DNA from: Bacteroidales bacterium
Lineage (GTDB): Bacteria > Bacteroidota > Bacteroidia > Bacteroidales > Lentimicrobiaceae
Length of the DNA: 64,000 nucleotides
Assembly: GCA_016705005.1 (NCBI GenBank)
Contig: JADIZB010000022.1
Span: forward strand, 1-64,000
Direction: 5' to 3'
Translations under genes and position numbers: made by a program
Part shown: positions 17,822-27,202 of the stretch, piece after piece
Numbering within the stretch: the stretch's first letter is position 1
Layout of the letters: each line of letters opens with the position of its first letter
The notes under the pieces: generated by a model
The model's database searches: none
What the model saw: only the letters and a program-made list of their open reading frames with translations
What the model was told of the DNA's origin: nothing

Positions 17822-19999
17822 ATGGCAAAAAAGCCCATAATCCGGGTTCGTATTCCGAAATATCGCATAGGAAGGATTTTTCTTTTTCCTGTGTTGCTTT
17901 ATTTTATGCTTGTTTTTCCGGTTCTTGCATTTATGATACTGAAAAGCTTTCCTGAGCTAAAGGATAAAAGCGGTTATAAAGCAGTAATAAGTATAGATTC
18001 AACCAGGCTGAAAACCTTTTCTGATAGCACCAAAAGCCCGATTGATCATTTTAAAGATGGATTGGATGCCGGAAAGAAGTTTGCTGATATTCAACGGGAT
18101 AGTATTAAAGCAATTGCAGATAGTTTAACCAATATTATAGAATCGGCTGAGGCGGATACTACCAATGATGTAAACATTACCTTTCCTGTAAATTCTTCCA
18201 AAAAAGGAGATTCAAACGCATTCTCTGATTCAATTACTGCTCTATTCCGTTTTGTGATTATTTTCAGTACCATCCTTGGTTTTGCTGTTAATATTCCCTT
18301 CAAGCGATATTTCAGGAGGAAACGGCTCGGGAAAACGGTTTCGCCAAGGCTTTACCGATACTGCCGGAAATTTCTGCTGTTTACCCCACTTATCAATAGC
18401 GGGATTGTTTTACTTGCTTTTACTGTTGTTCACGGAATCATGATTTATCAGATCCGCACTCCGGACGCTTTCACCGATGAAATCAGCCGGAGGATGTTTT
18501 CAAATTACCTGTTTATTTCACTGGTAGCCTCACTGCTCACCGTGCTTTTTATCTATTTCTGGCAAAAGCACAGGGTACATATCCGTTATATTGAACACGT
18601 TTATACCCGCGATGAACTGCAGAAAAGAATCTTCGGGAAAAACACAGGCAAAATAAGAAACAGGCTTTATATTGCCAGTGCGATGACAACGCTTCTTCCG
18701 CTCACCATAGTTTTGCTTTACCTTATTCTAAGCCTCACTCCCATCAGCGATATGGGGGATGTCAGCCCTGAAGGGATGAGGATCATGCTGGGCCGGCTGA
18801 CTGATGTGCTGGGGCCGGGGGTTGATTTTACCAAAGAATCCGGATTTTCGAATCTTTATTATATCAGTGCATTTGACAATACACTGATGTTCGGAGGTAT
18901 TTTCAGCGGAATCCTGGTTTCATTTATATATATCCTGTTTTTTGTAAACTGGTCAACCGCCGATATCGTTCGTCCTGTTAATGAACTGGTTGAAAGCATG
19001 CGCAAAACCGGAGAAGGTATGCTCGATAATTTTACCATCGTCAGAACCAACGATGAGATCGGGGTGATGTCGGAAGGATATAATATGATGACCTCGCGCC
19101 TGAGGGAATATATCTTCCGGATATCTCAGATGAATGAAGCATACAGTCGTTTTGTACCCAATCAGTTCCTTGAATTTCTTGGGAAAGAGGACTTTGTAGA
19201 TATTCAGCTTGGTGATCAGGTTCAGAAAGAGATGACCGTTATGTTCTCTGATATCCGTGGGTTCACCGAACTTTCTGAAGATATGACTCCTAAGGAAAAC
19301 TTTGATTTCATCAATCATTACCTCGGTTACATGGAACCTGTGATCAGGAAGAACAATGGCTTCATCGACAAGTTTATAGGTGATTCCATTATGGCCCTGT
19401 TTCATGAAAAAGTCGATGATGCCATTGATGCAGCCATCGAAATGCGTTACAAATTAAATCAGTTCAATCTTGACCGGATTGATCAGGGAAAGCCTACCAT
19501 TGATTCGGGGATTGGTATTCATACGGGAAACCTAATGCTTGGGGTAGTAGGAGGGGAGGGGAGAATGGACGGAACTGTTATTTCTGATGCGGTCAACCTT
19601 GCCTCAAGGCTTGAGGGTCTTTCAAAAATTTACCGCACCCCAATCATCATCAGTGAAGATACGCTCATCAAACTTGAAAATCCGGCCAGATACAATTTCC
19701 GTTTTCTCGATATCGCCCGCGTAAAGGGAAAAAAAGAAGCAGTATATGTGTTTGAAGTATTAGACGGCGAACCTGAGGAGATAAAAATGCTTAAAATAGA
19801 GACTAAGCCATTGTTTGGCAATGGAATAGATCATTATAAAAACAAGAGGTTTGAGGAAGCACTAAAAGTGTTCAGCGAGATTGTCAGAATAAATCAACTT
19901 GACTCGGTTGCAGCATTCTATGTAAACCGTTGTAAGAATAACATTCAGAAAGGAATTCCGGATGACTGGAACGGAATTGAAGTTTTTGATGCCAAGTAA
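17822..19999 (+). CDS. Membrane-bound class III adenylate/guanylate cyclase with HAMP domain
   Basis: A 725-residue membrane cyclase. TM1 (about 19-40) is followed by a polar region to about 135, then about five more hydrophobic segments to about 378. A HAMP-type linker follows (IVRPVNELVESMRKTGEG with DEIGVMSEGYN). The cyclase homology domain (about 465-650) has MFSDIRGFT with the first metal Asp (about 477), NGFIDKFIGDSIMALF with the substrate Lys and second Asp (about 521), and DAVNLASRLE with the transition-state Asn and Arg. All catalytic residues are therefore present. The Lys favours ATP. The last 75 residues resemble a TPR-like helix pair (HYKNKRFEEALKVFSEIV). No cAMP receptor is encoded nearby. 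Confidence 0.9.
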   Translation: MAKKPIIRVRIPKYRIGRIFLFPVLLYFMLVFPVLAFMILKSFPELKDKSGYKAVISIDSTRLKTFSDSTKSPIDHFKDGLDAGKKFADIQRDSIKAIADSLTNIIESAEADTTNDVNITFPVNSSKKGDSNAFSDSITALFRFVIIFSTILGFAVNIPFKRYFRRKRLGKTVSPRLYRYCRKFLLFTPLINSGIVLLAFTVVHGIMIYQIRTPDAFTDEISRRMFSNYLFISLVASLLTVLFIYFWQKHRVHIRYIEHVYTRDELQKRIFGKNTGKIRNRLYIASAMTTLLPLTIVLLYLILSLTPISDMGDVSPEGMRIMLGRLTDVLGPGVDFTKESGFSNLYYISAFDNTLMFGGIFSGILVSFIYILFFVNWSTADIVRPVNELVESMRKTGEGMLDNFTIVRTNDEIGVMSEGYNMMTSRLREYIFRISQMNEAYSRFVPNQFLEFLGKEDFVDIQLGDQVQKEMTVMFSDIRGFTELSEDMTPKENFDFINHYLGYMEPVIRKNNGFIDKFIGDSIMALFHEKVDDAIDAAIEMRYKLNQFNLDRIDQGKPTIDSGIGIHTGNLMLGVVGGEGRMDGTVISDAVNLASRLEGLSKIYRTPIIISEDTLIKLENPARYNFRFLDIARVKGKKEAVYVFEVLDGEPEEIKMLKIETKPLFGNGIDHYKNKRFEEALKVFSEIVRINQLDSVAAFYVNRCKNNIQKGIPDDWNGIEVFDAK

Positions 20000-20149
20000 C
20001 CTGATGGTGTGAAAATGTTTGGTTTTGTGAATTATAAACCGGGATTCCGGCCACTAATCCGTAAAGCAAACTTTGTATACATATTTTCGTTTAGATAACT
20101 GGTAGTTCGGAATTACAACCGGATACATTTAAAGTTTCATTGAAAAGTA

Positions 20150-23100
20150 ATGAACGACAACTATACCCTGCTCATCGACAAACTCGACGCCTTTATCCGG
20201 AAGTATTATGCGAACCTGTTAATCAGGGGTGGATTATACAGCATTGCACTACTGGGAAGTTTTTTCCTGATTTTCACACAATTGGAATTGGTTGCCTGGT
20301 TTTCTGTATCGGTACGGACCATTATATTCTATTCATATCTGGCCGGAGCCCTGGCTATTTTGTCACGTTTTGTGGTCTATCCCATTCTTAAGCTAAGCAA
20401 GGCCGGGAAAAGGATCTCTCACGAAATGGCTGCATCAATCATCGGGACGCATTTCTCTGAAGTCCGTGACACCCTGCTGAATACATTACAGCTGAATGAA
20501 CTGGCCGATAAACAACCAGGGGAAAGAGAGCTGATCCTGGCAAGTATCAATCAAAAGGCTGAAAAACTGAAACCAGTACCTTTTGTTTCTGCTATCGACC
20601 TGAGCCGGAACCGCAAATATCTGGTATATGCCTTACCACCATTATTTATACTGCTTAGTTTTCTGATTTTTTCCCCAAATGCCATAACAGGTCCGGGTAG
20701 CCGGCTTATCCATCATTCCGTTGCTTTTCAGAAACCCCTGCCTTTTAGCCTGAACATTAAAAATAAAGCTTTAAAGGCTGTACAACAGGATGATTTCACC
20801 CTTTTGATAAACGTAGAGGGAGAAGAAATTCCTGACCAGGTATTTATTGTTATTGATGGAATAGAATACCGGATGGATGCAGGCGATAAACTCAACTACT
20901 CTTATACTTTCAGGAAAGTTCAGAAAAACCAGCAATTCAGATTTCTGGCTGCCGGACATTATACCACTGATTATGAACTAATTGTGCTTCCAAAGCCTAT
21001 TATCCTGAATTTTGATCTGGAGTTGACCTATCCCCCATATACGGGTCAGAAATCGGAAGTGCTTTCAAATACCGGAGATATATCTGTACCCCAGGGAACA
21101 AGTGTTCTTTGGAAATTTTACACACGTGATACCCGTTTTCTTACACTCAAAACAGGAGAGACTTCTCAGAGAATTGAACTGAAAAACACCAATATTCTCA
21201 CTGCTTCAAAGCGACTTATGGTTCCAACACCATATTCTGTCAGTATTGAAAATCAATATATGAAAGGTACTGATTCTATGTCGTTCTTTATCAATGTTGT
21301 ACCTGATTTATTTCCGATGATTTCCGTTGAGGAATATCGTGATTCTGTATATGATAACCGTTTGTATTTCAGGGGTTTAATTAAAGATGACTATGGTTTC
21401 AGAAACCTGGAATTCCGACTTGCACGCAAATCAGAGAAGGGAGAACTTTCGGCTGAAACATCACTTCCGGTGAGTATTCAAAAAGATAACACCCAACAAC
21501 AGTTTTACCATTTCTTTGATGTGGCAGGAGCGGGTCTGAATCCTGGCGATCAGGTAGAATATTATTTCATCGTATGGGATAATGATGGTGTAAATGGCAG
21601 TAAATCTTCCATATCACAGAAGATGTCACTCAAAATTCCCACTCTTGGTGAAATAGAGAAGATGATTGAGAAAAATCAGGAGAATGTTAAGAGTGAGCTT
21701 GAAAAGAGCATTGATGAAGCACGTAAGATTCAGAAGGACATCAGTCAATTGAATAAGAAACTTCTCGACAAAAAGAGCCTTAACTATCAGGAGAAAAAAC
21801 AGGTTCAGGATTTACTTGAACGACAGAAAAATCTTCAGAAACAGGTTGAGGAGATGAAACAGCAGAATGAAAAGGCCAACAGGAAGGAATCCCAGTATAC
21901 TGAAATGAATGAATCCATTGCTGAAAAGCAGCGTCAGCTGGAAAAATTATTTGAGGAAATCATGTCTGATGAGATGAAGCAACTCATGGAGGAACTTCAG
22001 AAAATGATGGAAAATCTCGACAAGGAGAAGCTTAACGATGTGATGGAAAAGATGAAGTTCAATGCCGAGGATCTTGAAAAGTCATTAGACAGAAACCTTG
22101 AACTCTTTAAACAACTTGAATTTGATAAGAAGCTCACAGAAACCATCGATAAACTGAAAGCTCTATCGGAGGAACAAAAGAAACTATCTGAAAAAACAAA
22201 TGAAGCCGATAAGAAGAGTCAGGAAAAATTAACCAGTGAACAGGAAAAAATTAATGAGGCATTTAATGAGTTGAAGAAGGATCTTCAGGAATTGAAAGAA
22301 ATCAATAACAAGCTTGAAGAGCCCAACAATTTCAATGTTCCTGAAACGAAAAAGGAGGATATCCAGAAGGACCTGAACGAATCGGAAAAGAGTTTGAAAG
22401 AGAGCCAGATGAAAAAAGCATCCAAATCACAGAAAGATGCATCTCAAAAGATGGAGGAGATGAGTGATATGCTTTTTGAAATGCAGCAGGAAATGGAGGA
22501 GGAGTCGGATGGAGAGGATATTGAAGCGCTCCGGGCCATATTGGAAAATCTGGTTCGCATTTCGTTTGATCAGGAAGATCTTATTGAGAAACTGGCATCG
22601 ATTAGCAGGAATGATCCTCAATACACAAAAATTCTTGATCAGCAGAAAGCGCTGAAAGACAATCTTTCAATGGTTGAAGATTCACTTTTTTCGCTCAGTA
22701 AACGTCAGGCGATGATTGAGTCTTTTGTAAACCGGGAAATATCTGCAATCAACGACAATGTTGACCAGGCAATGGAGGCCCTGAACAACCGGGTAATACC
22801 GACAGCCCGTGGAAAGCAGCAGTTTGTAATGACCTCCGTCAATAATCTGGCATTAATGCTGGCCGAATCGATGAAGCAAATGCAGCAGAATATGTCGATG
22901 AAATCAAAATCCGGAAAATCGGGAAAGAGTTGCCCAAATCCTGGCGCTGGCAAACCTTCGTCCATGAAATCGATGCGTCAGATGCAGGAGAAGCTGAACC
23001 AGCAGATGGAGGCCATGAAAAAGAGCATGAAAGAAGGGAAAGGGGAGAAAGGGAAAGCGGGACAGGGTTCGATGAGTGAACAACTGGCCAGGATGGCCGC

Positions 23101-23503
23101 TGAACAGGGTGCACTCAGGAAACAATTGCAGGAATATCGTGATCAGCTTCAGAAGCAAGGGGCACTAAACCAACAGGGAATTAATAAAATGATTGAAGAA
23201 ATGGAGCGAACCGAGACTGAGATGGTGAATAAAATCATCAATCAGGAAACGATGCGCAGGCAGGAAGAGATTCTTACCCGCATGCTTGAATCGGAAAAGG
23301 CAGAAATGCAGCGGGAACAGGAAGAACGTCGGGAGTCGAGTCAGGGGAGGGAACTTCCAAAACCGGATCCTGCTTCATTCTTTAATAATATGGGGTTACC
23401 ATCAAAAGAAACCGAATTGTTAAGAACTATACCTCCGTCGCTCAGGTTATACTATAAAAATAAAGTCAATGAGTACTTTATAAGTATTCCACCATCAAAC
23501 TAA
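20150..23503 (+). CDS. Large DUF4175-type membrane coiled-coil protein
   Basis: A 1117-residue protein with two N-terminal membrane segments (about 25-48 and 57-80), a third near 160-178, and a beta-rich extracytoplasmic region to about 490 (EYRDSVYDNRLYFRGLIKDDYGF). A very long Glu/Lys/Gln-rich coiled coil follows (about 500-860, including Met-rich QQEMEEESDGED), then a second one (about 930-1080: MKQMQQNMSMKSKSGKSGKS, then QLARMAAEQGALRKQL). This is the DUF4175 architecture of Bacteroidota. The function is unknown; a structural envelope role is plausible. It is followed by an intrinsic terminator (23520) and is probably monocistronic. Confidence 0.82.
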   Translation: MNDNYTLLIDKLDAFIRKYYANLLIRGGLYSIALLGSFFLIFTQLELVAWFSVSVRTIIFYSYLAGALAILSRFVVYPILKLSKAGKRISHEMAASIIGTHFSEVRDTLLNTLQLNELADKQPGERELILASINQKAEKLKPVPFVSAIDLSRNRKYLVYALPPLFILLSFLIFSPNAITGPGSRLIHHSVAFQKPLPFSLNIKNKALKAVQQDDFTLLINVEGEEIPDQVFIVIDGIEYRMDAGDKLNYSYTFRKVQKNQQFRFLAAGHYTTDYELIVLPKPIILNFDLELTYPPYTGQKSEVLSNTGDISVPQGTSVLWKFYTRDTRFLTLKTGETSQRIELKNTNILTASKRLMVPTPYSVSIENQYMKGTDSMSFFINVVPDLFPMISVEEYRDSVYDNRLYFRGLIKDDYGFRNLEFRLARKSEKGELSAETSLPVSIQKDNTQQQFYHFFDVAGAGLNPGDQVEYYFIVWDNDGVNGSKSSISQKMSLKIPTLGEIEKMIEKNQENVKSELEKSIDEARKIQKDISQLNKKLLDKKSLNYQEKKQVQDLLERQKNLQKQVEEMKQQNEKANRKESQYTEMNESIAEKQRQLEKLFEEIMSDEMKQLMEELQKMMENLDKEKLNDVMEKMKFNAEDLEKSLDRNLELFKQLEFDKKLTETIDKLKALSEEQKKLSEKTNEADKKSQEKLTSEQEKINEAFNELKKDLQELKEINNKLEEPNNFNVPETKKEDIQKDLNESEKSLKESQMKKASKSQKDASQKMEEMSDMLFEMQQEMEEESDGEDIEALRAILENLVRISFDQEDLIEKLASISRNDPQYTKILDQQKALKDNLSMVEDSLFSLSKRQAMIESFVNREISAINDNVDQAMEALNNRVIPTARGKQQFVMTSVNNLALMLAESMKQMQQNMSMKSKSGKSGKSCPNPGAGKPSSMKSMRQMQEKLNQQMEAMKKSMKEGKGEKGKAGQGSMSEQLARMAAEQGALRKQLQEYRDQLQKQGALNQQGINKMIEEMERTETEMVNKIINQETMRRQEEILTRMLESEKAEMQREQEERRESSQGRELPKPDPASFFNNMGLPSKETELLRTIPPSLRLYYKNKVNEYFISIPPSN

Positions 23504-23519
23504 ATAAACATAGTTTAAG

Positions 23520-23542
23520 AACCGGTCGAGGACCGGTTTTTT
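23520..23542 (+). terminator. Intrinsic terminator after the DUF4175 gene
   Basis: Perfect 8-bp stem AACCGGTC/GACCGGTT with loop GAG and a six-T run. Confidence 0.88.
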
Positions 23543-23574
23543 CTTTTCAAAATAGCCAGAGGAGTCAATATTCA

Positions 23575-23582
23575 TATCTTTG
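23575..23582 (+). promoter_or_regulatory. -7 element for ybeY
   Basis: TATCTTTG, 19 bp before the ATG at 23602. Confidence 0.65.
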
Positions 23583-23601
23583 CAATTATAATCAGATTGT
23601 G

Positions 23602-24033
23602 ATGGCATCTTCAAATATTGGCTTTTTCACTGAGAATTCCGGGTTTAGACCAAAGAATGTAAAAAAAATCCGCGAATGGCTTTTGGCTGTCATTCATGCA
23701 GAAGGTAAATCTGTGGGTGAAATCAGTTTCATATTCTGCGATGACAATTACCTGCATGAGATGAATTTGAAGTATCTTTCTCACGATACGCTAACTGATG
23801 TAATTACATTCGACTACAGTGAAGGAAGCATTTTATCGGGTGATGTTTTTATAAGTATAGAGCGGGTAAGAGAAAACGCTGTAAATTTTATGAAACCACT
23901 TAACGACGAAATTCACCGGGTAATGGTCCATGGCGTTTTGCATCTTTGTGGTTACAAGGACAAAACAAAGAAAGATTCCGCTATTATGCGAGGTAAAGAA
24001 GAAACATATCTTGCATTGTTTCCCCACCACTAA
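23602..24033 (+). CDS. ybeY: Endoribonuclease YbeY, rRNA maturation factor
   Basis: A 143-residue metal-dependent RNase acting in 16S rRNA maturation and ribosome quality control. It shows the family core ISFIFCDDNYLHEMNLKYLSHDTLTDVITFDY and the zinc motif HRVMVHGVLHLCGYKDK with two of the usual His ligands. The third position of the H-G-x-L-H-L-x-G-Y-D-H signature reads K-D here, a variation also known from other Bacteroidota. The start is taken at the ATG at 23602; a GTG directly before it is also in frame. The ATG lies 19 bp after a perfect -7 box. mnmG follows in the same direction. Confidence 0.92.
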   Translation: MASSNIGFFTENSGFRPKNVKKIREWLLAVIHAEGKSVGEISFIFCDDNYLHEMNLKYLSHDTLTDVITFDYSEGSILSGDVFISIERVRENAVNFMKPLNDEIHRVMVHGVLHLCGYKDKTKKDSAIMRGKEETYLALFPHH

Positions 24034-24064
24034 CTGACCTTCTTAAAAAGGCCGGAATATTTGC

Positions 24065-24072
24065 TATTTTTG
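24065..24072 (+). promoter_or_regulatory. -7 element for mnmG
   Basis: TATTTTTG in the ybeY-mnmG spacer, 103 bp before the mnmG ATG. The parS-like site lies between it and the start codon. Confidence 0.5.
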
Positions 24073-24151
24073 CAGCCCTGTTTTTTCCAACATTGGGCTG
24101 CAAATTTTGTTTAATCCTGACAATGGTCAATTTCCGGAACATTTTCTCGGA

Positions 24152-24167
24152 TGTTCCACGTGAAACA
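24152..24167 (+). other. parS-like centromere site 1
   Basis: The 16-mer TGTTCCACGTGAAACA is identical to the classical Bacillus-type ParB-binding parS sequence. It lies in the mnmG leader, 8 bp before the ATG. Confidence 0.85.
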
Positions 24168-24175
24168 AATCTCAA

Positions 24176-26047
24176 ATGTTTAAAGAATACGATGTAATTG
24201 TAGTAGGTGCCGGCCATGCAGGTTGCGAAGCGGCGGCGGCGGCAGCTAACATGGGAAGTTCCGTGCTGTTGATTACCATGAATATGAATTCTATTGCCCA
24301 GATGTCGTGTAATCCGGCCATGGGAGGAATTGCAAAGGGACAAATTGTTCGTGAGATAGACGCCATAGGAGGATATTCCGGTATTGTAACAGACAGTACC
24401 ATGATTCAGTTCAGGATGCTGAACCGATCAAAGGGGCCAGCTATGTGGAGCCCGCGGGCACAGAGTGACCGGATGCGATTTTCAGAGAAATGGCGGCGCA
24501 TGCTAGAACAAACAGATAATCTTGATTTCTGGCAGGACACAGTTACGGGCCTGATGACCAATGATGGCAGGGTTACAGGTGTAACAACCTCAATGGGTCA
24601 ACACATCAACGGTAAATCGGTTATACTGACCAATGGAACTTTTCTGAACGGAATTATCCATATAGGAACAAAAAATTTCGGCGGAGGCAGGATGGGGGAT
24701 AAGGCGTCGTATGGACTCACCGAGAATCTGCTTTCCTTAGGGTTTGAATCTGCCAGATTAAAAACCGGAACCCCTGTCAGGGTAGATGGCCGTTCCATTG
24801 ATTTTTCAAGAATGGAAGAACAAAAAGGGGATGCCCATCCTGGCAGGTTCTCATTTACAGAGACACCTGTATTGGAAAAACAACGAAGTTGTTACCTGAC
24901 TTACACCAGTCCAAAGGTTCATGATATTCTCAGGCTTGGATTTGCAGAATCACCCATGTATGCAGGCCGGATTGAAGGACGGGGTCCCCGCTATTGTCCT
25001 TCTATTGAAGACAAGATTGACCGTTTCAGCGATAAAAGCAGACACCAGCTTTTTGTAGAGCCCGAAGGTTGGGATACCGTTGAGTATTATGTAAACGGGT
25101 TTTCATCATCGTTACCCGACCACATACAATTAAAGGCTTTGCAAAAAGTGCCGGGATTTGAACATGCCAAAATTTTCAGACCTGGATATGCCATTGAATA
25201 TGATTATTTCCCTCCCGTACAGTTAAATTATTCGCTGGAAACGAGACTTATCAGGAATCTCTATTTTGCCGGTCAGATCAATGGTACTACAGGGTACGAA
25301 GAAGCGGCAGCCCAGGGATTGATGGCAGGCATTAATGCTCATCAAAAAGTTCATGACAAACCTCCTTTCATTTTATCCAGATCTGAAGCCTACATTGGGG
25401 TACTGATTGACGATCTGATCACAAAAGGGATCGATGAGCCTTACCGGATGTTTACTTCCCGCGCTGAATACAGAATTTTACTCAGGCAGGATAATGCCGA
25501 TCTCCGGCTCACGCCTCTTTCCTATAAACTTGGACTGGCCAGCCATGAAAGATACCAAAGGGTGCAGTCGAAGCTCTTATCCATTGACAACTCGATTCGT
25601 TTCCTCGCTAATTACAGTGTTTCGCCCGGGCAGGTAAATAATTTACTTGAGAACCTGAGCACGGCGCCCATTTCGCAAAAAGTTAAACTTGCCGGTCTGT
25701 TGCTTCGACCACAGGTTGGCCTGAGCGATCTCATCGGGATACTCCCTGATGTCAGGGACCATTTTAATTCGAACCCCTCATTGAGTGTTGAGCTGATAGA
25801 AGAAACTGAAATCCTTATTAAATATGAAGGTTATATCGGAAAAGAAAAGGAGATTGCTGAAAAGATCTCAAAATTTGATGATATTCCCCTGAAGGCTGAT
25901 TTTGATTATAAATCCCTGAGTTCACTTTCATTCGAAGCCCGTGAAAAACTCAGCAAAATCAAACCTGAGACCATCGGCCAGGCCAGCAGAATTAACGGGG
26001 TATCTCCATCCGATATCTCTGTATTAGTTGTATATTTGGGCCGCTAA
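24176..26047 (+). CDS. mnmG: tRNA uridine-5-carboxymethylaminomethyl modification enzyme MnmG
   Basis: With MnmE, the FAD enzyme MnmG makes cmnm5U34 in the wobble position of several tRNAs. The 623-residue product has the expected length. The N-terminal FAD fold begins YDVIVVGAGHAGCEAA (G-x-G-x-x-G), followed by SCNPAMGGIAKGQIVREIDA with the conserved Cys and RFRMLNRSKGPA-like signature, FLNGIIHIGTKNFGGGRMGD, GLKTGTP-like RLKTGTPVRVDGR, and GQINGTTGYEEAAAQG. The C-terminal helical MnmE/tRNA-binding domain is complete. The start is only 8 bp after a parS-like site, and a second copy follows the stop by 19 bp. mnmG (gidA) is a classic origin-proximal gene in many bacteria. Confidence 0.97.
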   Translation: MFKEYDVIVVGAGHAGCEAAAAAANMGSSVLLITMNMNSIAQMSCNPAMGGIAKGQIVREIDAIGGYSGIVTDSTMIQFRMLNRSKGPAMWSPRAQSDRMRFSEKWRRMLEQTDNLDFWQDTVTGLMTNDGRVTGVTTSMGQHINGKSVILTNGTFLNGIIHIGTKNFGGGRMGDKASYGLTENLLSLGFESARLKTGTPVRVDGRSIDFSRMEEQKGDAHPGRFSFTETPVLEKQRSCYLTYTSPKVHDILRLGFAESPMYAGRIEGRGPRYCPSIEDKIDRFSDKSRHQLFVEPEGWDTVEYYVNGFSSSLPDHIQLKALQKVPGFEHAKIFRPGYAIEYDYFPPVQLNYSLETRLIRNLYFAGQINGTTGYEEAAAQGLMAGINAHQKVHDKPPFILSRSEAYIGVLIDDLITKGIDEPYRMFTSRAEYRILLRQDNADLRLTPLSYKLGLASHERYQRVQSKLLSIDNSIRFLANYSVSPGQVNNLLENLSTAPISQKVKLAGLLLRPQVGLSDLIGILPDVRDHFNSNPSLSVELIEETEILIKYEGYIGKEKEIAEKISKFDDIPLKADFDYKSLSSLSFEAREKLSKIKPETIGQASRINGVSPSDISVLVVYLGR

Positions 26048-26065
26048 AATTTTCTCCAAAATTAA

Positions 26066-26989
26066 TTGTTTCACGTGGAACATCCCGCTTCTTTACCTTC
26101 AACCACATGCTTACTATGTGATAATAAGGCCTTTACAAAGTTCATGGAGTTAAGTGACTATTTTCTTACCCAGGAAAAATTCACACTTTACAGATGTAAC
26201 GCCTGCGGCCTGATCCACACAACACCCGTGCCGGCCCTTTCAAAGCTTTCCGATTATTATGCATCGGAAGAATATATTTCACATTCCGGCAAAAAGACCA
26301 ACCTCATAGGTAAGGTCTATCTTAGTGTCAGGAAGTATACCCATGCCCGAAAATACAAACTCGTAAATAAGTATTCCAGGGGCCGGTCAATTCTTGACAT
26401 CGGATGTGCTACCGGAGAATTTCTGAATTTCTGTTCGGCGAGGGGGATGATGGTAACCGGCATAGAGCCAAATCCGAAAGCCAGAAATTTTGCTGTGTCA
26501 CAATACAATCTGAATGTAAAAGACGAGCATGAAATCGATCAATTGCAATCTGATTCAATTGATACCATTACCATGTGGCATGTTCTTGAGCATGTGCCCG
26601 ACCTGAACCGCAGGATGTCGGATCTGTTCAGATTGTTAAAAGATGATGGCACTGCATATATTGCACTTCCCAATCATTTGTCATTCGATACTAAATATTA
26701 TGGTAAGTATTGGGCTGCCTGGGATGTACCCAGACACCTTTACCATTTCGACAGGAATTCCTTCCGTCAGCTTGCCATGAAACATAATTTTAAAGTAACC
26801 GCTGTCCTTCCGATGCACTTTGATGCCTTTTATGTATCATTGCTTAGTGAAAAGTATAAAAACGGGAAATCATCGCTCCTCAATGCACTTTTGGTGGGAT
26901 TAAGATCAAATCTAAGGGCTATGGCTGGCAAGGGAGAATTTTCAAGTCTCATTTATGTGATTAAAAAAAACGGAACTATTAACCCTTAA
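26066..26989 (+). CDS. Zinc-ribbon SAM-dependent methyltransferase
   Basis: A 307-residue protein. The N-terminus has a C-x2-C...C-x2-C zinc ribbon (CLLC, then CNACG, residues 17-47). It is followed by a class I methyltransferase with motif I ILDIGCATGEFL (about 110-121), motif II acidic residue GIEPNP, and WHVLEHVPDLNR. This arrangement is common among methyltransferases modifying sugars, lipids or small molecules near cell-surface loci. The substrate is not readable. The start is assigned to the TTG at 26066, because the first CxxC would be lost with the next ATG (26144). The codons after TTG are the parS-like site itself, so translation could also begin at GTG 26075. Confidence 0.8.
   Translation: MFHVEHPASLPSTTCLLCDNKAFTKFMELSDYFLTQEKFTLYRCNACGLIHTTPVPALSKLSDYYASEEYISHSGKKTNLIGKVYLSVRKYTHARKYKLVNKYSRGRSILDIGCATGEFLNFCSARGMMVTGIEPNPKARNFAVSQYNLNVKDEHEIDQLQSDSIDTITMWHVLEHVPDLNRRMSDLFRLLKDDGTAYIALPNHLSFDTKYYGKYWAAWDVPRHLYHFDRNSFRQLAMKHNFKVTAVLPMHFDAFYVSLLSEKYKNGKSSLLNALLVGLRSNLRAMAGKGEFSSLIYVIKKNGTINP
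26067..26082 (-). other. parS-like centromere site 2, inverted, overlapping a coding start
   Basis: The plus strand reads TGTTTCACGTGGAACA, the exact reverse complement of site 1 at 24152. It coincides with codons 1-6 of the methyltransferase reading frame (encoding F-H-V-E-H after the initiator). Confidence 0.85.
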
Positions 26990-27202
26990 ACCGTTTGAAA
27001 CAATTCCGTTTACTATCTTTACAAGCCAACATCAAGTCCTGAAACGGATCTAACTTCAAACTACCCTTGTCAAAACACCGTTTCAGGAATTTGTACGCTG
27101 ACACTCATGATGTTATGATTTTACAGTTTTACCGGAGCGTTCTGTCAACGAGATTGACTTGAAACGTCCGATTCTCCGGCAAACGGAATAGAGAATTGTG
27201 GT

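Noticed and set aside
26968..27011. Inverted repeat AAACGGAA/TTCCGTTT after the methyltransferase
   Set aside because: Eight-bp arms with a 28-nt loop and no clear T run; too weak to call a terminator.
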